Shown piece by piece: positions 8,309 through 18,130 of a stretch of DNA of 64,000 nt (the stretch's first letter is position 1; the number at the start of each line of letters is the position of its first letter). The stretch is from Croceicoccus pelagius (GTDB taxonomy: Bacteria > Pseudomonadota > Alphaproteobacteria > Sphingomonadales > Sphingomonadaceae). The stretch covers positions 1 through 64,000 of the forward strand of contig NZ_LYWY01000018.1 in NCBI RefSeq assembly GCF_001661915.1, written 5' to 3'. Below the pieces are notes generated by a model. That model worked only from the letters and a program-made list of their open reading frames with translations, was not told the origin of the DNA and ran no database searches. Made by a program: the position numbers and the translations under genes.

Positions 8309-9757
8309 TCAGGTGACCCGATTGGCGTATACCTCCGGGTCGATCTGCAGTTCGGCCAACCGCTTGCGCAAAGTGTTGCGGTTGATGCCCAGCATCTGGG
8401 CGGCGCGAAGCTGGTTGCCGTTGGTTGCGAACAGCATGTGCTCGAACAGAGGACGCTCGAACGCGGCTATGGCCTTGGCGTAGATCTCGCCTTGCTCAGG
8501 CGCGTTCGCGGTCAGCCAGCGGCCCAAGGCGGTAGCAAGGTCATCCTTGCCGGCAGGGCCCGCCTCGACATCGGGCGCGGCCTGTCCGCTGGCGACGGGT
8601 GTGGTCTCGTTCATCGCGGCATGGATCGCCTGCTCGTCGATCACGTCCTCTCGGGCGAGGAGCGCGAGGCGGTAGATGAAGTTCTTCAACTCGCGCACGT
8701 TGCCGCGCCACGGCTGTTTGCAAAGCAGATCCGCTGCAGGATCGCTCAGCGCGTGAGCTGGAAGACCATCTCTCGCGGCCTGCGACAAGAAATGGCGGGC
8801 AAGCGCCTTGATGTCGTCGCCGCGTTCGCGCAGCGGCGGTAGCTGGATCGGCACGACGTTAAGACGGTAGAAAAGGTCTTCGCGGAAGCGGCCTTCCTCG
8901 ATCATCGGGGCAAGGTCCTTGTTCGTCGCGGCGATGATGCGTGCATCGAAGGGGACTTCCTCGCGGCCGCCAACCCGCAGGATCATGCCGGACTGCAGAG
9001 CGCGCAAAAGGCGGGTCTGTGCCTGCATCGGCATGTCGCCGATCTCGTCCAGGAACAGCGTGCCTCCCTGTGCCTGCTCGAACTTGCCGATATGACGGCT
9101 GACCGCGCCGGTGAAAGCGCCCTTCTCATGGCCGAACAGTTCGGATTCGATCAGTTCAGCAGGGATCGCGGCCGTGTTGACGGCGACAAACGGCCCGCGG
9201 TTACGGTCGCCAAGCTGATGGATGGCTTCCGCGACCAGTTCCTTGCCCGTGCCCGATTCGCCGAGGATCAGCACTGTGAGGTCGTTGCGGATGACGCGCG
9301 TAATCATGCGATAGACGGCCTGCATCGCGGACGAGCGCCCGACGAGCGGGAGACCGATCGTGTCCTCGCTGACATTGGCGACCTGCGGTGCCGCGCCGCT
9401 GCCGATGGCCTGTTTGACCGCGCGGACAAGCTCGTCGAGGTCGAACGGCTTGGGGAAGTATTCAAACGCCCCGCTTTCCGTCGCGCGGACAGCGGTGTCG
9501 AGCGTGTTCTGCGCCGACAGGATGATGATCGGCATCTGTGGGTATCCCTCGGTGACAGTGCCGATGGTCTCGATCCCGTCGCCGTCCTTCAACACGACAT
9601 CGGTCAGCATCGCGGCATAGCTCTGCTCTTGCAGCAGGCGATCGCGGTCCTTGATATTATCGCAGCGCACGACTTCGAGCCCTTCGTCTTCAAGGGCGGC
9701 GGTGATTACGATGGCGATGGATGCGTCATCTTCGACAAGGAGAACCGGGTGGCTCAT
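8309..9757 (-). CDS. ntrC: Nitrogen regulator NtrC (sigma54 activator)
   Basis: Activates sigma54 promoters of nitrogen-assimilation genes when phosphorylated by NtrB. Receiver domain with D53 (LTDVVLKDGDG), AAA+ domain with GESGTGKE (166-173), an intact GAFTGA (213-218), GGTLFLDEIGDM and a Fis-type HTH (NQLRAAQMLGINRNTLRKRL). The intact sigma54 loop contrasts with the neighbouring NtrX. The start codon overlaps the ntrB stop in an ATGA, so the pair is translationally coupled. Confidence 0.95.
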   Translation of the reverse strand: MSHPVLLVEDDASIAIVITAALEDEGLEVVRCDNIKDRDRLLQEQSYAAMLTDVVLKDGDGIETIGTVTEGYPQMPIIILSAQNTLDTAVRATESGAFEYFPKPFDLDELVRAVKQAIGSGAAPQVANVSEDTIGLPLVGRSSAMQAVYRMITRVIRNDLTVLILGESGTGKELVAEAIHQLGDRNRGPFVAVNTAAIPAELIESELFGHEKGAFTGAVSRHIGKFEQAQGGTLFLDEIGDMPMQAQTRLLRALQSGMILRVGGREEVPFDARIIAATNKDLAPMIEEGRFREDLFYRLNVVPIQLPPLRERGDDIKALARHFLSQAARDGLPAHALSDPAADLLCKQPWRGNVRELKNFIYRLALLAREDVIDEQAIHAAMNETTPVASGQAAPDVEAGPAGKDDLATALGRWLTANAPEQGEIYAKAIAAFERPLFEHMLFATNGNQLRAAQMLGINRNTLRKRLAELQIDPEVYANRVT

Positions 9758-10875
9758 GACTCAATCTCTTCGGTTTTATGGTTGGCGGTTGCGAGCACTT
9801 CGGCGACCGGCAAATGAATGCGGAAGCTGGTAATCCCGGCGATTTCGTCACGATCGTGGCTGATGCGCCCGTCCATGTCGCGGATGAGCTTGCGGACCAG
9901 TGCAAGGCCGAGGCCCTGACCGCTCTTTTTGGAAGTGACGAAAGGTTCGAAAATATGTTCCCTGACGGCAGGATCGATGCCGGGGCCGTTGTCGGACACG
10001 GCAATTTCGATCGGCAGGCGCAAGGGTGAGAGACGGCTCTGCGAATGTAACGCGATACCGCTTGCGAAACGGGTGCGCACCGTCACAAGCGGCTTGGCAG
10101 AGCCCGAGCAGGCCTCACGCGCATTGGTCAGCAGGTTGATCAGGACCTGCATCAGCGCATCGTTGTTCGCCATGACTTCGGGCAACGAAGGGTCGAATTC
10201 CTCGACGATGCGGACACCGTCCGGGTTGCTCGCCTCCACGACCTGAAGGGCGCGGCGCACGGCGACATGCAGATTGATTGGCCGTGCCGGTTCGCGGGTC
10301 CGTCGGCTTAGCGATTGCATCTGGTCGATCAGTTGCGCGATGCGGTCTACCTCGTCCGCGATAAGTTCGGCGAGCGAGCGGTCCTTGGCGCGCAGCTTGC
10401 GAGCCAGAAGCTGGGCCGCCCCGCGAATTCCAGCCAGTGGGTTCTTGATCTCGTGCGCGAGGATCTCAGGCGCGCGCAGGGCATTATTGTCCCGCTCGCT
10501 CTCATCGGCCTCAAGGCCTTCGAGTTCGGCCGGGGCTGTCAGCGTCAGAATTTGCCAGCCGTCATGCCCGATGACCGGCGCAATGGCGAGATTCAGGCGC
10601 GCCGCATCCGACTTGCCGATCTTCGCGGCAATGTCGCGTGCGCTGATCTGCACGTCGCTGTCCCGCATCATCTCGATCAGTCGGCTTTCGCCGAATTCGA
10701 TCACGGCGGACAGCGCCTTGCCGGAAAGGCGACGGGCGCCCTGCCCCAACAACTGTTCTGCCGCCGCGTTCACCGAAGCGATGCGTAGTCCGGGCCTTAA
10801 AAGAATGACGGCTTGCGGCAGACTGGCAATCTGACTGGCCGCGTCAGGAAGGTCGTTGCTTCCTGAAAGGATCAA
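9754..10875 (-). CDS. ntrB: Nitrogen sensor kinase/phosphatase NtrB
   Basis: Soluble two-component kinase for NtrC, normally controlled by PII proteins. N-terminal PAS-like domain (about 15-110), then HisKA with H141 in [12 protein letters not shown], and an HATPase domain with [17 protein letters not shown] and GQGLGLALV. No membrane segments, as expected. It overlaps dusB by 4 bases upstream and ntrC by 4 bases downstream, so dusB-ntrB-ntrC forms a tight operon. Confidence 0.94.
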   Translation of the reverse strand: MILSGSNDLPDAASQIASLPQAVILLRPGLRIASVNAAAEQLLGQGARRLSGKALSAVIEFGESRLIEMMRDSDVQISARDIAAKIGKSDAARLNLAIAPVIGHDGWQILTLTAPAELEGLEADESERDNNALRAPEILAHEIKNPLAGIRGAAQLLARKLRAKDRSLAELIADEVDRIAQLIDQMQSLSRRTREPARPINLHVAVRRALQVVEASNPDGVRIVEEFDPSLPEVMANNDALMQVLINLLTNAREACSGSAKPLVTVRTRFASGIALHSQSRLSPLRLPIEIAVSDNGPGIDPAVREHIFEPFVTSKKSGQGLGLALVRKLIRDMDGRISHDRDEIAGITSFRIHLPVAEVLATANHKTEEIES

Positions 10876-11897
10876 GCGGCCCTCCGTTCAGGCTCGCCCT
10901 CGATCAGGGGCGCATAGAAATCGCGCAGCATGGCGACGACTTCATCTACGTCGTCGACGAAATTCACCTTGTTACGGAACTCGGCCGAGCCGGGGAGACC
11001 CTTGGTGTACCAGCCGAGATGCTTGCGGGCCATGCGAACACCGGTCATCTCGCCATAGTGGTCGAGCATCATGCGGTAGTGCTCGATGATAAGCTCGTAC
11101 TGCTCGGCCAGCGTTGGATCGGGCCGCACTTGGGCTCCGTCCAGCCAGTCCATCACCTGGCCCAGCAGCCACGGTTTGCCATAGGCGCCGCGGCCGATCA
11201 TCACGCCGTCCGCGCCGCTCTGCTCAAGCGCATTCGAGGCGTCGTCGATACCGCAGATATCGCCGTTGACTATGACAGGAAGCGAGACCGCATCTTTCAC
11301 GCTGCGCACGAACGCCCAGTCGGCGCTCCCCTTGTACATCTGGTTGCGGGTGCGACCATGGACGGTGATGAGCTTTGCGCCCAGATCTTCGGCGATATGG
11401 GCAAGTTCGGGCGCGTTGAGGCTGGCATGGTCCCATCCCATGCGCATCTTCACGGTAACGGGCACCGAAACGGCCTTCACCGTCGCTTCGATCAGGCTGG
11501 CGGCCAGCGGCAGGTCGCGCATCAGGGCGCTGCCCGCGTCGCCATTGACCACCTTTTTTACGGGGCAGCCCATGTTGATGTCGATGATCGCCGCGCCGCG
11601 GTCTTCGTTGAGCTTGGCGGCCTCGGCCATCTCGGTCGGGTTGCAACCGGCAAGCTGAAGGGAAACCGGTTCCTCGCACGGGTCCCAGTCTGCCTTTTGC
11701 ATCGACTGGCGCGTTTCGCGGATCATTGCGGGGCTGGCGATCATCTCGGTCACGTTCAGGCCCGAACCGAAGCGGCGGACGAGCGTGCGGAACGGGCGAT
11801 CGGTCACGCCGGTCATGGGCGCGAGGATCACGGGGGAGTCGATTTTGACCGGACCTATATAGATCGGGTCCAGCTTGGGGGGCTTTGAATGTTGCAT
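10872..11897 (-). CDS. dusB: tRNA-dihydrouridine synthase DusB (NifR3)
   Basis: FMN enzyme reducing specific uridines in tRNA to dihydrouridine. The 341-residue TIM barrel carries [13 protein letters not shown] at the N-terminus, catalytic C111 in [14 protein letters not shown] and the phosphate-binding region [13 protein letters not shown]. It is first in the dusB-ntrBC-ntrYX run, matching the classical nifR3-ntrBC order of alphaproteobacteria. It is divergent from ispDF with 121 bp between them, which must hold both promoters. Confidence 0.95.
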   Translation of the reverse strand: MQHSKPPKLDPIYIGPVKIDSPVILAPMTGVTDRPFRTLVRRFGSGLNVTEMIASPAMIRETRQSMQKADWDPCEEPVSLQLAGCNPTEMAEAAKLNEDRGAAIIDINMGCPVKKVVNGDAGSALMRDLPLAASLIEATVKAVSVPVTVKMRMGWDHASLNAPELAHIAEDLGAKLITVHGRTRNQMYKGSADWAFVRSVKDAVSLPVIVNGDICGIDDASNALEQSGADGVMIGRGAYGKPWLLGQVMDWLDGAQVRPDPTLAEQYELIIEHYRMMLDHYGEMTGVRMARKHLGWYTKGLPGSAEFRNKVNFVDDVDEVVAMLRDFYAPLIEGEPERRAA

Positions 11898-12018
11898 CTG
11901 CGAATGTGCCTAAATTTTGGGCACCCATTACAGAACTGCGCGAGGTTGGACAACCCCCTCGCAAGGTCGGCACTAGCGCCCACTGGATTGGCGACGCGCC
12001 TGCGGCTATGGCGCGCCG

Positions 12019-13176
12019 ATGAATTCGGAAAGCCAGACAATCGCGGTCATCGTCGCAGCCGGTCGCGGAGAGCGAGCCGGCGGTGCGATCCCCAAGCAGT
12101 ATCGGAAAGTGGCGGGCAGTAGCCTCGTCGCCCATGCACTGCGCGCGTTCGAGGCACACCCCGAAATCAACAAGGTGATCGTCGTGATTGGCGAAGGCCA
12201 AGACGAAATGCTGGCAGAGGCGGTTGCGCCCTCCCCTGTGCCGCAGACCGTAATCGGCGGTGCGAGCAGACGGCAATCGGTGCTGAACGTGCTTTCGGCA
12301 ATTGCCGACGACGGCGGTGCGGACCGCGTCTTGATCCATGATGCGGCGCGGCCCTTTCTTCCCGCGCGAGTGATCGATGGCCTGATTGCGGCGCTCGATA
12401 TCGATACCGGTGCGATCCCGGTGCTGCCTGTGGTGGATACTCTTGCGCGGGGCGACGGTGCTCTTGGCGATACCGTTCCGCGTGATGGGATTTGGCGGGT
12501 TCAGACACCGCAAGCCTTCCGCTTTGCCGACATTCTGGCTGCTCACAAGGCATGGCCAGCCGATAAGGAAGCGACCGACGATGCCCAGATGCTGCGTCAC
12601 GCCGGCGGCAATGTCGCGCTGGTCGAAGGAGATACGATGCTCGAAAAGCTGACCCACCCTGCCGACTTCGCGCTGGCAGAGGCGCGGCACGCGAGGCCCT
12701 CATTCCGCATCGGGAGCGGGTATGACGTTCATCGCCTCGTCGATGGCGACGGGGTCTGGCTTTGCGGTGTCCATATCCCGCACGACAAAACGTTGTCGGG
12801 CCATAGCGATGCCGACGTTGCCCTCCATGCTCTCACCGATGCGATTCTGGGTGCGGCGGCAATGGGCGATATAGGCCAGCATTTCCCGCCTTCGGACCCG
12901 CAGTGGAAGGGCGCTGCGTCGCATATCTTCCTGAGCCACGCGGTGAAGCTTGTCGGCGAAGCTGGCTATTCCATCGCCAATTCGGACATCACGGTCATTT
13001 GCGAAAAACCCAAGGTAGGCCCCCACCGCGAGGCCATGCAGGCGCGGGTCGCGGAACTTATGGGCGTTGACATTGGTTGCGTATCGGTGAAGGCCACGAC
13101 TACCGAACGACTTGGCTTTACCGGCCGCGGCGAAGGCATCGCGGCCCAAGCGCAAGTCCTGCTACAATCGGCGTGA
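12019..13176 (+). CDS. ispDF: Bifunctional IspD/IspF (MEP isoprenoid pathway)
   Basis: A fusion of 2-C-methyl-D-erythritol 4-phosphate cytidylyltransferase and 2-C-methyl-D-erythritol 2,4-cyclodiphosphate synthase, two non-consecutive steps of the MEP route. IspD domain about 1-226: [17 protein letters not shown] (nucleotide binding) and IHDAARP (108-112). IspF domain from 229: metal ligands in GYDVHR (D237, H239) and HSDADVALH (H270), then MGDIGQHFP. The fused form is common in alphaproteobacteria. The pncC-like gene follows 45 bp downstream and is probably in the same transcript. Confidence 0.96.
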   Translation: MNSESQTIAVIVAAGRGERAGGAIPKQYRKVAGSSLVAHALRAFEAHPEINKVIVVIGEGQDEMLAEAVAPSPVPQTVIGGASRRQSVLNVLSAIADDGGADRVLIHDAARPFLPARVIDGLIAALDIDTGAIPVLPVVDTLARGDGALGDTVPRDGIWRVQTPQAFRFADILAAHKAWPADKEATDDAQMLRHAGGNVALVEGDTMLEKLTHPADFALAEARHARPSFRIGSGYDVHRLVDGDGVWLCGVHIPHDKTLSGHSDADVALHALTDAILGAAAMGDIGQHFPPSDPQWKGAASHIFLSHAVKLVGEAGYSIANSDITVICEKPKVGPHREAMQARVAELMGVDIGCVSVKATTTERLGFTGRGEGIAAQAQVLLQSA

Positions 13177-13221
13177 CGTATTGACGCACGCGTTCTGCCA
13201 ACCCGCAGACTGACGGATTCC

Positions 13222-13746
13222 ATGAACGGACTACTCCCTCAAGATATCATCGAATTGGCGCAAAAGGTCGTCGACGCTCACCGCGAGATGGGCACGACCA
13301 TTGCCGTCGCGGAAAGCTGCACCGGCGGGCTGGTGTCCGCCGCGCTGACCGAGATTCCCGGTTCGTCGGCAGTGCTCGACCGCGCTTTCATCTCCTATTC
13401 TAACGACGCGAAGATGGAGATGCTGGGCGTCCCTTCCGACCTTATCGAAACGTTCGGTGCGGTTTCCGTGGCCGTAGCCTGGTCGATGGCGCAAGGCGCA
13501 ATCGCCAATTCCAGCGCCGATCTTGCGGTCGCGATAACCGGTATTGCCGGACCCGATGGCGGAACGGACAAGAAGCCTGTCGGCACCGTCGTCTTTGCCC
13601 GTGCGCGCAAGAAGGACGCGGAAGATACCGAACCGCATGCAGAGCTGAAGAAGTTCGAATGCACGACGCGGCCCGAAGTGCGGCATCGGGCCGCGATCTG
13701 CGCGCTCGAACTGCTGTTGCCGCGTAGTTACACGCAGCAGGCCTGA
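13222..13746 (+). CDS. pncC: CinA C-terminal-type nicotinamide-nucleotide amidohydrolase
   Basis: Stand-alone CinA C-terminal domain (174 residues), which in characterised members deamidates NMN to nicotinate mononucleotide for NAD recycling. Diagnostic signature AVAESCTGGLVSAALTEIPG near residues 28-50 and ITGIAGPDGG with KPVGTV. It lacks the N-terminal CinA domain, as expected for PncC. It lies behind ispDF, and its stop directly abuts the stop of the convergent COQ10-like gene. Confidence 0.88.
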   Translation: MNGLLPQDIIELAQKVVDAHREMGTTIAVAESCTGGLVSAALTEIPGSSAVLDRAFISYSNDAKMEMLGVPSDLIETFGAVSVAVAWSMAQGAIANSSADLAVAITGIAGPDGGTDKKPVGTVVFARARKKDAEDTEPHAELKKFECTTRPEVRHRAAICALELLLPRSYTQQA

Positions 13747-14190
13747 TCAGCGGGCGGGAGGGCCGTAAAGCTCGCGCGCCCGTTCCTCGAACGCGCCGAC
13801 CATCTTGCGGAAAGCGCGGTCGAGATACTGGCCGGCCAGTGCCTCGAACACCGAATTGCGGAACGTGAAGTCGACGCAGAAGTCGATACGGCAACTCGTC
13901 TCGCTCAGCGGCTCGAAATGCCACGCGTTTTCGAGATGGCTCAGCGGACCGTCCACGTACTCGACGACGATCTTCGTGGGTCGTTCCTTGTGAACTTTGG
14001 AAGTGAACTTCTCGCGAAGCGCCTTGAAGCCGACCATCATATCGGCAACCATCTCGGTATCGCTGTCCGAACGCACGCGTGTCGCCACGACCCAAGGGAG
14101 GAATTCGGCATAACGGCCGACGTCCGCCACGAGGGCGAACATCTGTTCGGCACTATAGGGTAGCTCGCGGCTCTCGCGAATGGACGGCAT
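13747..14190 (-). CDS. COQ10/RatA-like START-domain protein
   Basis: Polyketide-cyclase/START-fold protein of 147 residues, in the family of mitochondrial COQ10 (coenzyme Q-binding) and E. coli RatA. The N-terminus has YSAEQMFALVADVGRYAEFLPW, typical of the family, with HLENAWHFEPL and the C-terminal helix FRKMVGAFEERA. It starts 13 bp after lipA ends, so the two are co-transcribed, a frequent alphaproteobacterial pair. A role in ubiquinone function fits best. The alternative RatA role (ribosome association) cannot be excluded. Confidence 0.88.
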   Translation of the reverse strand: MPSIRESRELPYSAEQMFALVADVGRYAEFLPWVVATRVRSDSDTEMVADMMVGFKALREKFTSKVHKERPTKIVVEYVDGPLSHLENAWHFEPLSETSCRIDFCVDFTFRNSVFEALAGQYLDRAFRKMVGAFEERARELYGPPAR

Positions 14191-14202
14191 CGCTTCGGGT
14201 TC

Positions 14203-15165
14203 TCAGCTGCGTGCAGCGGCCTTGGCAAGCTTCGCCTCGCGCGCTGCGCGCATTTCGGCAAAGTCCTCGCCTGCGTGATAGCTGGAACGCGTCAGCGGGC
14301 TGGAAGCGACCTGCAGGAAGCCCTTAGCACGGGCAATGGAACCCAGTGCGTCGAACTGCTGCGGGGTTACGAAATCGATGACCTTGTGATGCTTGGGCGT
14401 CGGCTGCAGGTACTGGCCCATCGTCAGGAAGTCGATATCGGCGCTGCGCATGTCGTCCATCACCTGGTGGATTTCGAGACGCTGTTCGCCAAGGCCGAGC
14501 ATGATGCCGCTCTTCGTGAAGATCGACGGATCGATGTTCTTCACTTCTTCCAGCAGGCGAAGCGATGCATAGTAACGCGCACCCGGCCGCACCGTCGGGT
14601 AAAGACGCGGCACCGTTTCGAGGTTGTGGTTGAAGACGTCGGGGCGCGCCTCGACGATGGCGGCGATCGCCTTCTTCATCTTGCCGCGGAAGTCCGGCGT
14701 CAGGATCTCGATAGTCGTATTGGGCGTGCGGGCGCGCAGTTCCTGGATGACCTTGACGAAGTGCCCTGCGCCACCGTCGGGAAGATCGTCACGGTCGACC
14801 GACGTGATGACGATGTGTTCAAGTCCCATTTCGGCAGCGGCGGTTGCGACGTTCACCGGCTCCATCGGGTCGACCATTCGCGGCATGCCGGTCTTCACGT
14901 TGCAGAAGCGGCAGGCGCGCGTGCAGACGTCGCCAAGGATCATCACGGTGGCATGCTTCTTGGTCCAGCACTCACCGATATTAGGGCACGCGGCCTCTTC
15001 GCAAACGGTGTTGAGCTTGAGGTCGCGCATCAGGCGGCGCGTCTCTGCATAACCTTTGCTGGTCGGCGCTTTCACGCGGATCCAGTCGGGCTTGCGACGG
15101 CGTTCGCGGCTTTCGGCGTCCTGCTGATCGGCCTTGAGGTCTGCTGCGGAGAGTATCTCGTTCAT
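14203..15165 (-). CDS. lipA: Lipoyl synthase LipA
   Basis: Radical-SAM enzyme inserting two sulfurs into octanoylated lipoyl domains. The auxiliary [4Fe-4S] cluster motif CX4CX5C is C55, C60, C66 and the radical-SAM CX3CX2C is C81, C85, C88. Total 320 residues. I start at ATG 15165. The frame stays open upstream to 15900, but that stretch is antisense to carbonic anhydrase and has no LipA character. Divergent from the carbonic anhydrase gene by 57 bp. Confidence 0.96.
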   Translation of the reverse strand: MNEILSAADLKADQQDAESRERRRKPDWIRVKAPTSKGYAETRRLMRDLKLNTVCEEAACPNIGECWTKKHATVMILGDVCTRACRFCNVKTGMPRMVDPMEPVNVATAAAEMGLEHIVITSVDRDDLPDGGAGHFVKVIQELRARTPNTTIEILTPDFRGKMKKAIAAIVEARPDVFNHNLETVPRLYPTVRPGARYYASLRLLEEVKNIDPSIFTKSGIMLGLGEQRLEIHQVMDDMRSADIDFLTMGQYLQPTPKHHKVIDFVTPQQFDALGSIARAKGFLQVASSPLTRSSYHAGEDFAEMRAAREAKLAKAAARS

Positions 15166-15222
15166 GCGCCCCACATAGGCCCGTCGCTTGCAAGCCGCAA
15201 TGCTTGGCGGCAAAGGGAGCCT

Positions 15223-15873
15223 ATGACCGATTCTCCTTCCGCCTTCGAGGCCCTTAACGCCGGCTACATGCGCTTTCGCGAAAAGCTGTGGCACCCCCAA
15301 CACGAGCGCTGGATGCGCCTGAAGGACGGGCAGTCGCCCAAGGTCATGGTGATTTCCTGTTCGGACAGCCGCGTCGATCCGGCGCAGGTGTTCGACGTCG
15401 ATCCGGGCGAGATTTTTGTGGTTCGCAACGTTGCCGCCATGGTTCCCCCGTTCGAAACGACCCCCGGCCATCACGGCGTGTCGGCCGCGCTCGAATTTGC
15501 GGTGCAAGTGCTCGAGGTCGAGGAAATCGTCGTGCTTGGCCACGGCATGTGCGGTGGCTGCCAGGCGGCTCTGTCGCAGAAGATGCTGGGTGCAGAGCCC
15601 GGCAAGGGCGGCTTCATCGCCGACTGGATCGACCTTCTGGACGATGCGCGCGAGTCGGTGGCTGCCGAACACGGCACCGAAGGCCGCAAGGCGGAACGCG
15701 CAATGGAACAGGCCGCGGTGAAGGTTTCGATCGAGAACTTGCGCTCTTTCCCCTGCATCCAGGTCAAGGAAGGCAAGGGCAAGCTGAGGCTGCGCGGCGC
15801 GTTCTTCGCGATTTCGGACGGCGTTCTGCACTGGCTTGACGAGGATAGCGGAAACTTCCAGCCGGTCGCCTGA
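15223..15873 (+). CDS. Beta-class carbonic anhydrase
   Basis: Interconverts CO2 and bicarbonate. Zinc site C46-x-D48-x-R50 (SCSDSR) and H107-x2-C110 (HGMCGGC), with the typical [11 protein letters not shown] following. 216 residues, start ATG 15223. Bicarbonate supply could serve carboxylases and carbamoyl-phosphate synthesis. The MFS gene begins about 38 bp downstream, possibly co-transcribed. Confidence 0.93.
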   Translation: MTDSPSAFEALNAGYMRFREKLWHPQHERWMRLKDGQSPKVMVISCSDSRVDPAQVFDVDPGEIFVVRNVAAMVPPFETTPGHHGVSAALEFAVQVLEVEEIVVLGHGMCGGCQAALSQKMLGAEPGKGGFIADWIDLLDDARESVAAEHGTEGRKAERAMEQAAVKVSIENLRSFPCIQVKEGKGKLRLRGAFFAISDGVLHWLDEDSGNFQPVA

Positions 15874-15910
15874 CTTGGAGGAAACGACTGAATCCGCCAT
15901 CGGCGTGCCG

Positions 15911-17158
15911 ATGCCGCGGCACCCGCTGCAGATCCGCGACTACCGGATTTTCTGGCTGACCCGTTTCGCGGGCGTCATCGCGACGCTCTCGATGGTCGTG
16001 GTGCTGGGGTGGCAGGTCTATGACGTGGCGCGGTCGGACTACGGGATGAGCAGGAGCGCGGCTGCGTTCCAGCTCGGCATCCTCGGGCTGGTCCAGTTCC
16101 TCCCGCTTTTCGTGCTGACCCCGATCTCGGGCGTCGTCGCCGACCGGTACGATCGGCGCAAGGTCGCGGCGCTGTCGATGGGGATCGACTCGTTCGTGGC
16201 CGCCGCGCTCGGTTTCGCGACGTGGAGCGACAATCTCAGCCTGCCGTTACTGTTCGCGCTAGCGGCGCTGCACGGCGTGGCGCGCATATTCTTCGGGCCG
16301 GCGATGAATTCGCTTGCCCCCAACCTCGTGCCCGCCCCGATGATCCCGCGCGCGATCGCAACCAATGCCATCGCATGGCAGTTTGCCAGCGTCCTCGGCC
16401 CGGCGGCGGGCGGAATGCTCTATGCCGTGTTCCCGACGCTGCCTTATATCGTGTCGGTCGTCCTGCTCGTGCTCGGCTCGTTGATGGTGCTGCTGATCAA
16501 GCCCCTCAGAAAGCCTGAAGTCGATCGCAAAAAGCACCCGATCAAGCAGATTACCGAGGGCTTCCGCTTCGTCTGGCACGACCGTTTCCTGCTCGGCGCG
16601 ATTTCGCTCGACCTGTTCGCCGTCTTGCTCGGCGGGGTCACGGCCCTGCTTCCGGTGTTCGCGCGCGACATTCTCCAGGTCGGCCCTGAAGGACTTGGCT
16701 GGATGCGCGCGGCGCCCGCTGCCGGTGCGGGCCTTGTCGCGTTGTGGCTCGCGGTGAAGCCGATGGAGCACAATGTCGGCGTGAAAATGCTTTGGGCCGT
16801 GGGCATCTACGGCCTTGCCACGGCGGTTTTCGGGTTCAGCTACGATCTCATTTTCAGCCTGTTCCTGCTCCTCATCCTCGGCGCGGCGGACATGATCTCG
16901 GTTTTTGTGCGCGGGTCGTTGGTACAGCTCAATACGCCGGACGAGATGCGCGGACGCGTGTCCTCGCTATCAGGCCTTGCCATCTCCGCATCCAACGAAC
17001 TTGGCGAGCTTCAGTCCGGCATCGCCGCGGCCCTGCTTGGCGCGACAGGGGCGGTTGTATTTGGCGGCGCGGGCGCGATATTGGTAACGATTATCTGGGC
17101 TTTCGCCTTTCCGGAGATCAGGAACGCTCGCACGTTCGCTCCGGTCTATCGCGAATGA
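15911..17158 (+). CDS. MFS transporter (EntS-like MFS_3 family)
   Basis: About 12 hydrophobic segments. An N-terminal [15 protein letters not shown] leads into TM1, and the intracellular loop 2-3 motif [11 protein letters not shown] is typical of drug/siderophore exporters. Substrate unknown. The frame is open from TTG 15836 inside the preceding gene. I prefer ATG 15911 (415 residues), where family similarity begins, but GGAGGAAA at 15877-15884 is too far for it, so a start near 15905 or earlier is possible. cysK follows 33 bp later. Confidence 0.82.
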   Translation: MPRHPLQIRDYRIFWLTRFAGVIATLSMVVVLGWQVYDVARSDYGMSRSAAAFQLGILGLVQFLPLFVLTPISGVVADRYDRRKVAALSMGIDSFVAAALGFATWSDNLSLPLLFALAALHGVARIFFGPAMNSLAPNLVPAPMIPRAIATNAIAWQFASVLGPAAGGMLYAVFPTLPYIVSVVLLVLGSLMVLLIKPLRKPEVDRKKHPIKQITEGFRFVWHDRFLLGAISLDLFAVLLGGVTALLPVFARDILQVGPEGLGWMRAAPAAGAGLVALWLAVKPMEHNVGVKMLWAVGIYGLATAVFGFSYDLIFSLFLLLILGAADMISVFVRGSLVQLNTPDEMRGRVSSLSGLAISASNELGELQSGIAAALLGATGAVVFGGAGAILVTIIWAFAFPEIRNARTFAPVYRE

Positions 17159-17191
17159 TCCCGATTCTGTCACGGGGATAGGAGCCGAACG

Positions 17192-18109
17192 ATGAAAGCA
17201 GACAGTGTCCTGGCAACGATCGGCAACACGCCGCATATTCGGCTGTCGCGGCTTTTCCCCAATCACGAAGTATGGGTGAAGTCCGAACGCACCAATCCGG
17301 GCGGTTCGATCAAGGACCGCATCGCGCTTGCCATGGTCGAGGCGGCAGAGGCCTCAGGCGATCTGGCACCGGGCGGCACGATCATCGAGCCGACTTCGGG
17401 CAACACCGGTATCGGCCTTGCCATGGTCGCGGCGGTGAAGGGCTACAAGCTGATCCTCGTCATGCCCGATTCCATGTCGATCGAGCGTCGCCGCCTAATG
17501 CTGGCCTATGGCGCGACTTTCGATCTGACGCCGCGTGAACTGGGAATGAAGGGCGCCCTCGCCCGCGCGCACGAACTACTGAACGAGGTTGAGGGTAGCT
17601 GGATGCCGCAGCAGTTCGAGAATGCGGCCAATCCCAAGGTCCACGCCGAAACGACGGCGCAGGAAATCCTCGCCGATTTCGCCGATACGCCGATCGACGT
17701 GATGATCACCGGCGTCGGAACCGGCGGCCATCTGACAGGCTGCGCGGAAGAGCTGAAGAAGACCTGGCCCGACATGAAAGCCTATGCAGTCGAACCTGAA
17801 CTTTCGCCGGTGATCTCGGGCGGCCAGCCCGGCCCTCACCCGATCCAGGGCATCGGCGCAGGATTCATTCCTGAAAACCTGCATACCCGCTCGATCGACG
17901 GAGCCATTGCGGTCGATGCCGCTGACGCCAAGGAAATGGCGCGTCGCTGCGCGACGACCGAAGGCCTGCTCGTCGGCATCAGTTCGGGCGCAACGCTCGC
18001 CGCAATCGCAAAGAAGCTGGAGAGCCTGCCTGCGGGCGCGCGTATCCTCGGCTTCAACTACGACACGGGCGAGCGTTACCTGTCGGTGCCCGACTTCCTT
18101 CCGGAGTAA
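17192..18109 (+). CDS. cysK: Cysteine synthase (O-acetylserine sulfhydrylase)
   Basis: PLP enzyme making cysteine from O-acetylserine and sulfide. PLP lysine K41 in GGSIKDRI, substrate loop [10 protein letters not shown] (68-77), PLP phosphate loop [10 protein letters not shown]. 305 residues, normal length. The conserved [13 protein letters not shown] supports CysK over cystathionine beta-synthase. Start ATG 17192 with AGGAG about 10 bases upstream. Converges with the acyl-CoA dehydrogenase gene. Confidence 0.93.
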   Translation: MKADSVLATIGNTPHIRLSRLFPNHEVWVKSERTNPGGSIKDRIALAMVEAAEASGDLAPGGTIIEPTSGNTGIGLAMVAAVKGYKLILVMPDSMSIERRRLMLAYGATFDLTPRELGMKGALARAHELLNEVEGSWMPQQFENAANPKVHAETTAQEILADFADTPIDVMITGVGTGGHLTGCAEELKKTWPDMKAYAVEPELSPVISGGQPGPHPIQGIGAGFIPENLHTRSIDGAIAVDAADAKEMARRCATTEGLLVGISSGATLAAIAKKLESLPAGARILGFNYDTGERYLSVPDFLPE

Positions 18110-18130
18110 GCGGTCCTTCGGGCCGAGGCT

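Noticed and set aside
6650-8842. 730-codon open frame on the + strand
   Set aside because: Exactly antisense to ntrY and the end of ntrC, whose proteins are clear. Long antisense frames are common in high-G+C DNA.
14275-15222. N-terminal extension of the carbonic anhydrase frame, and the matching extension of LipA (15166-15900)
   Set aside because: Each extension is antisense to the neighbouring real gene and has no family similarity. Internal ATGs at 15223 and 15165 give normal-length proteins.
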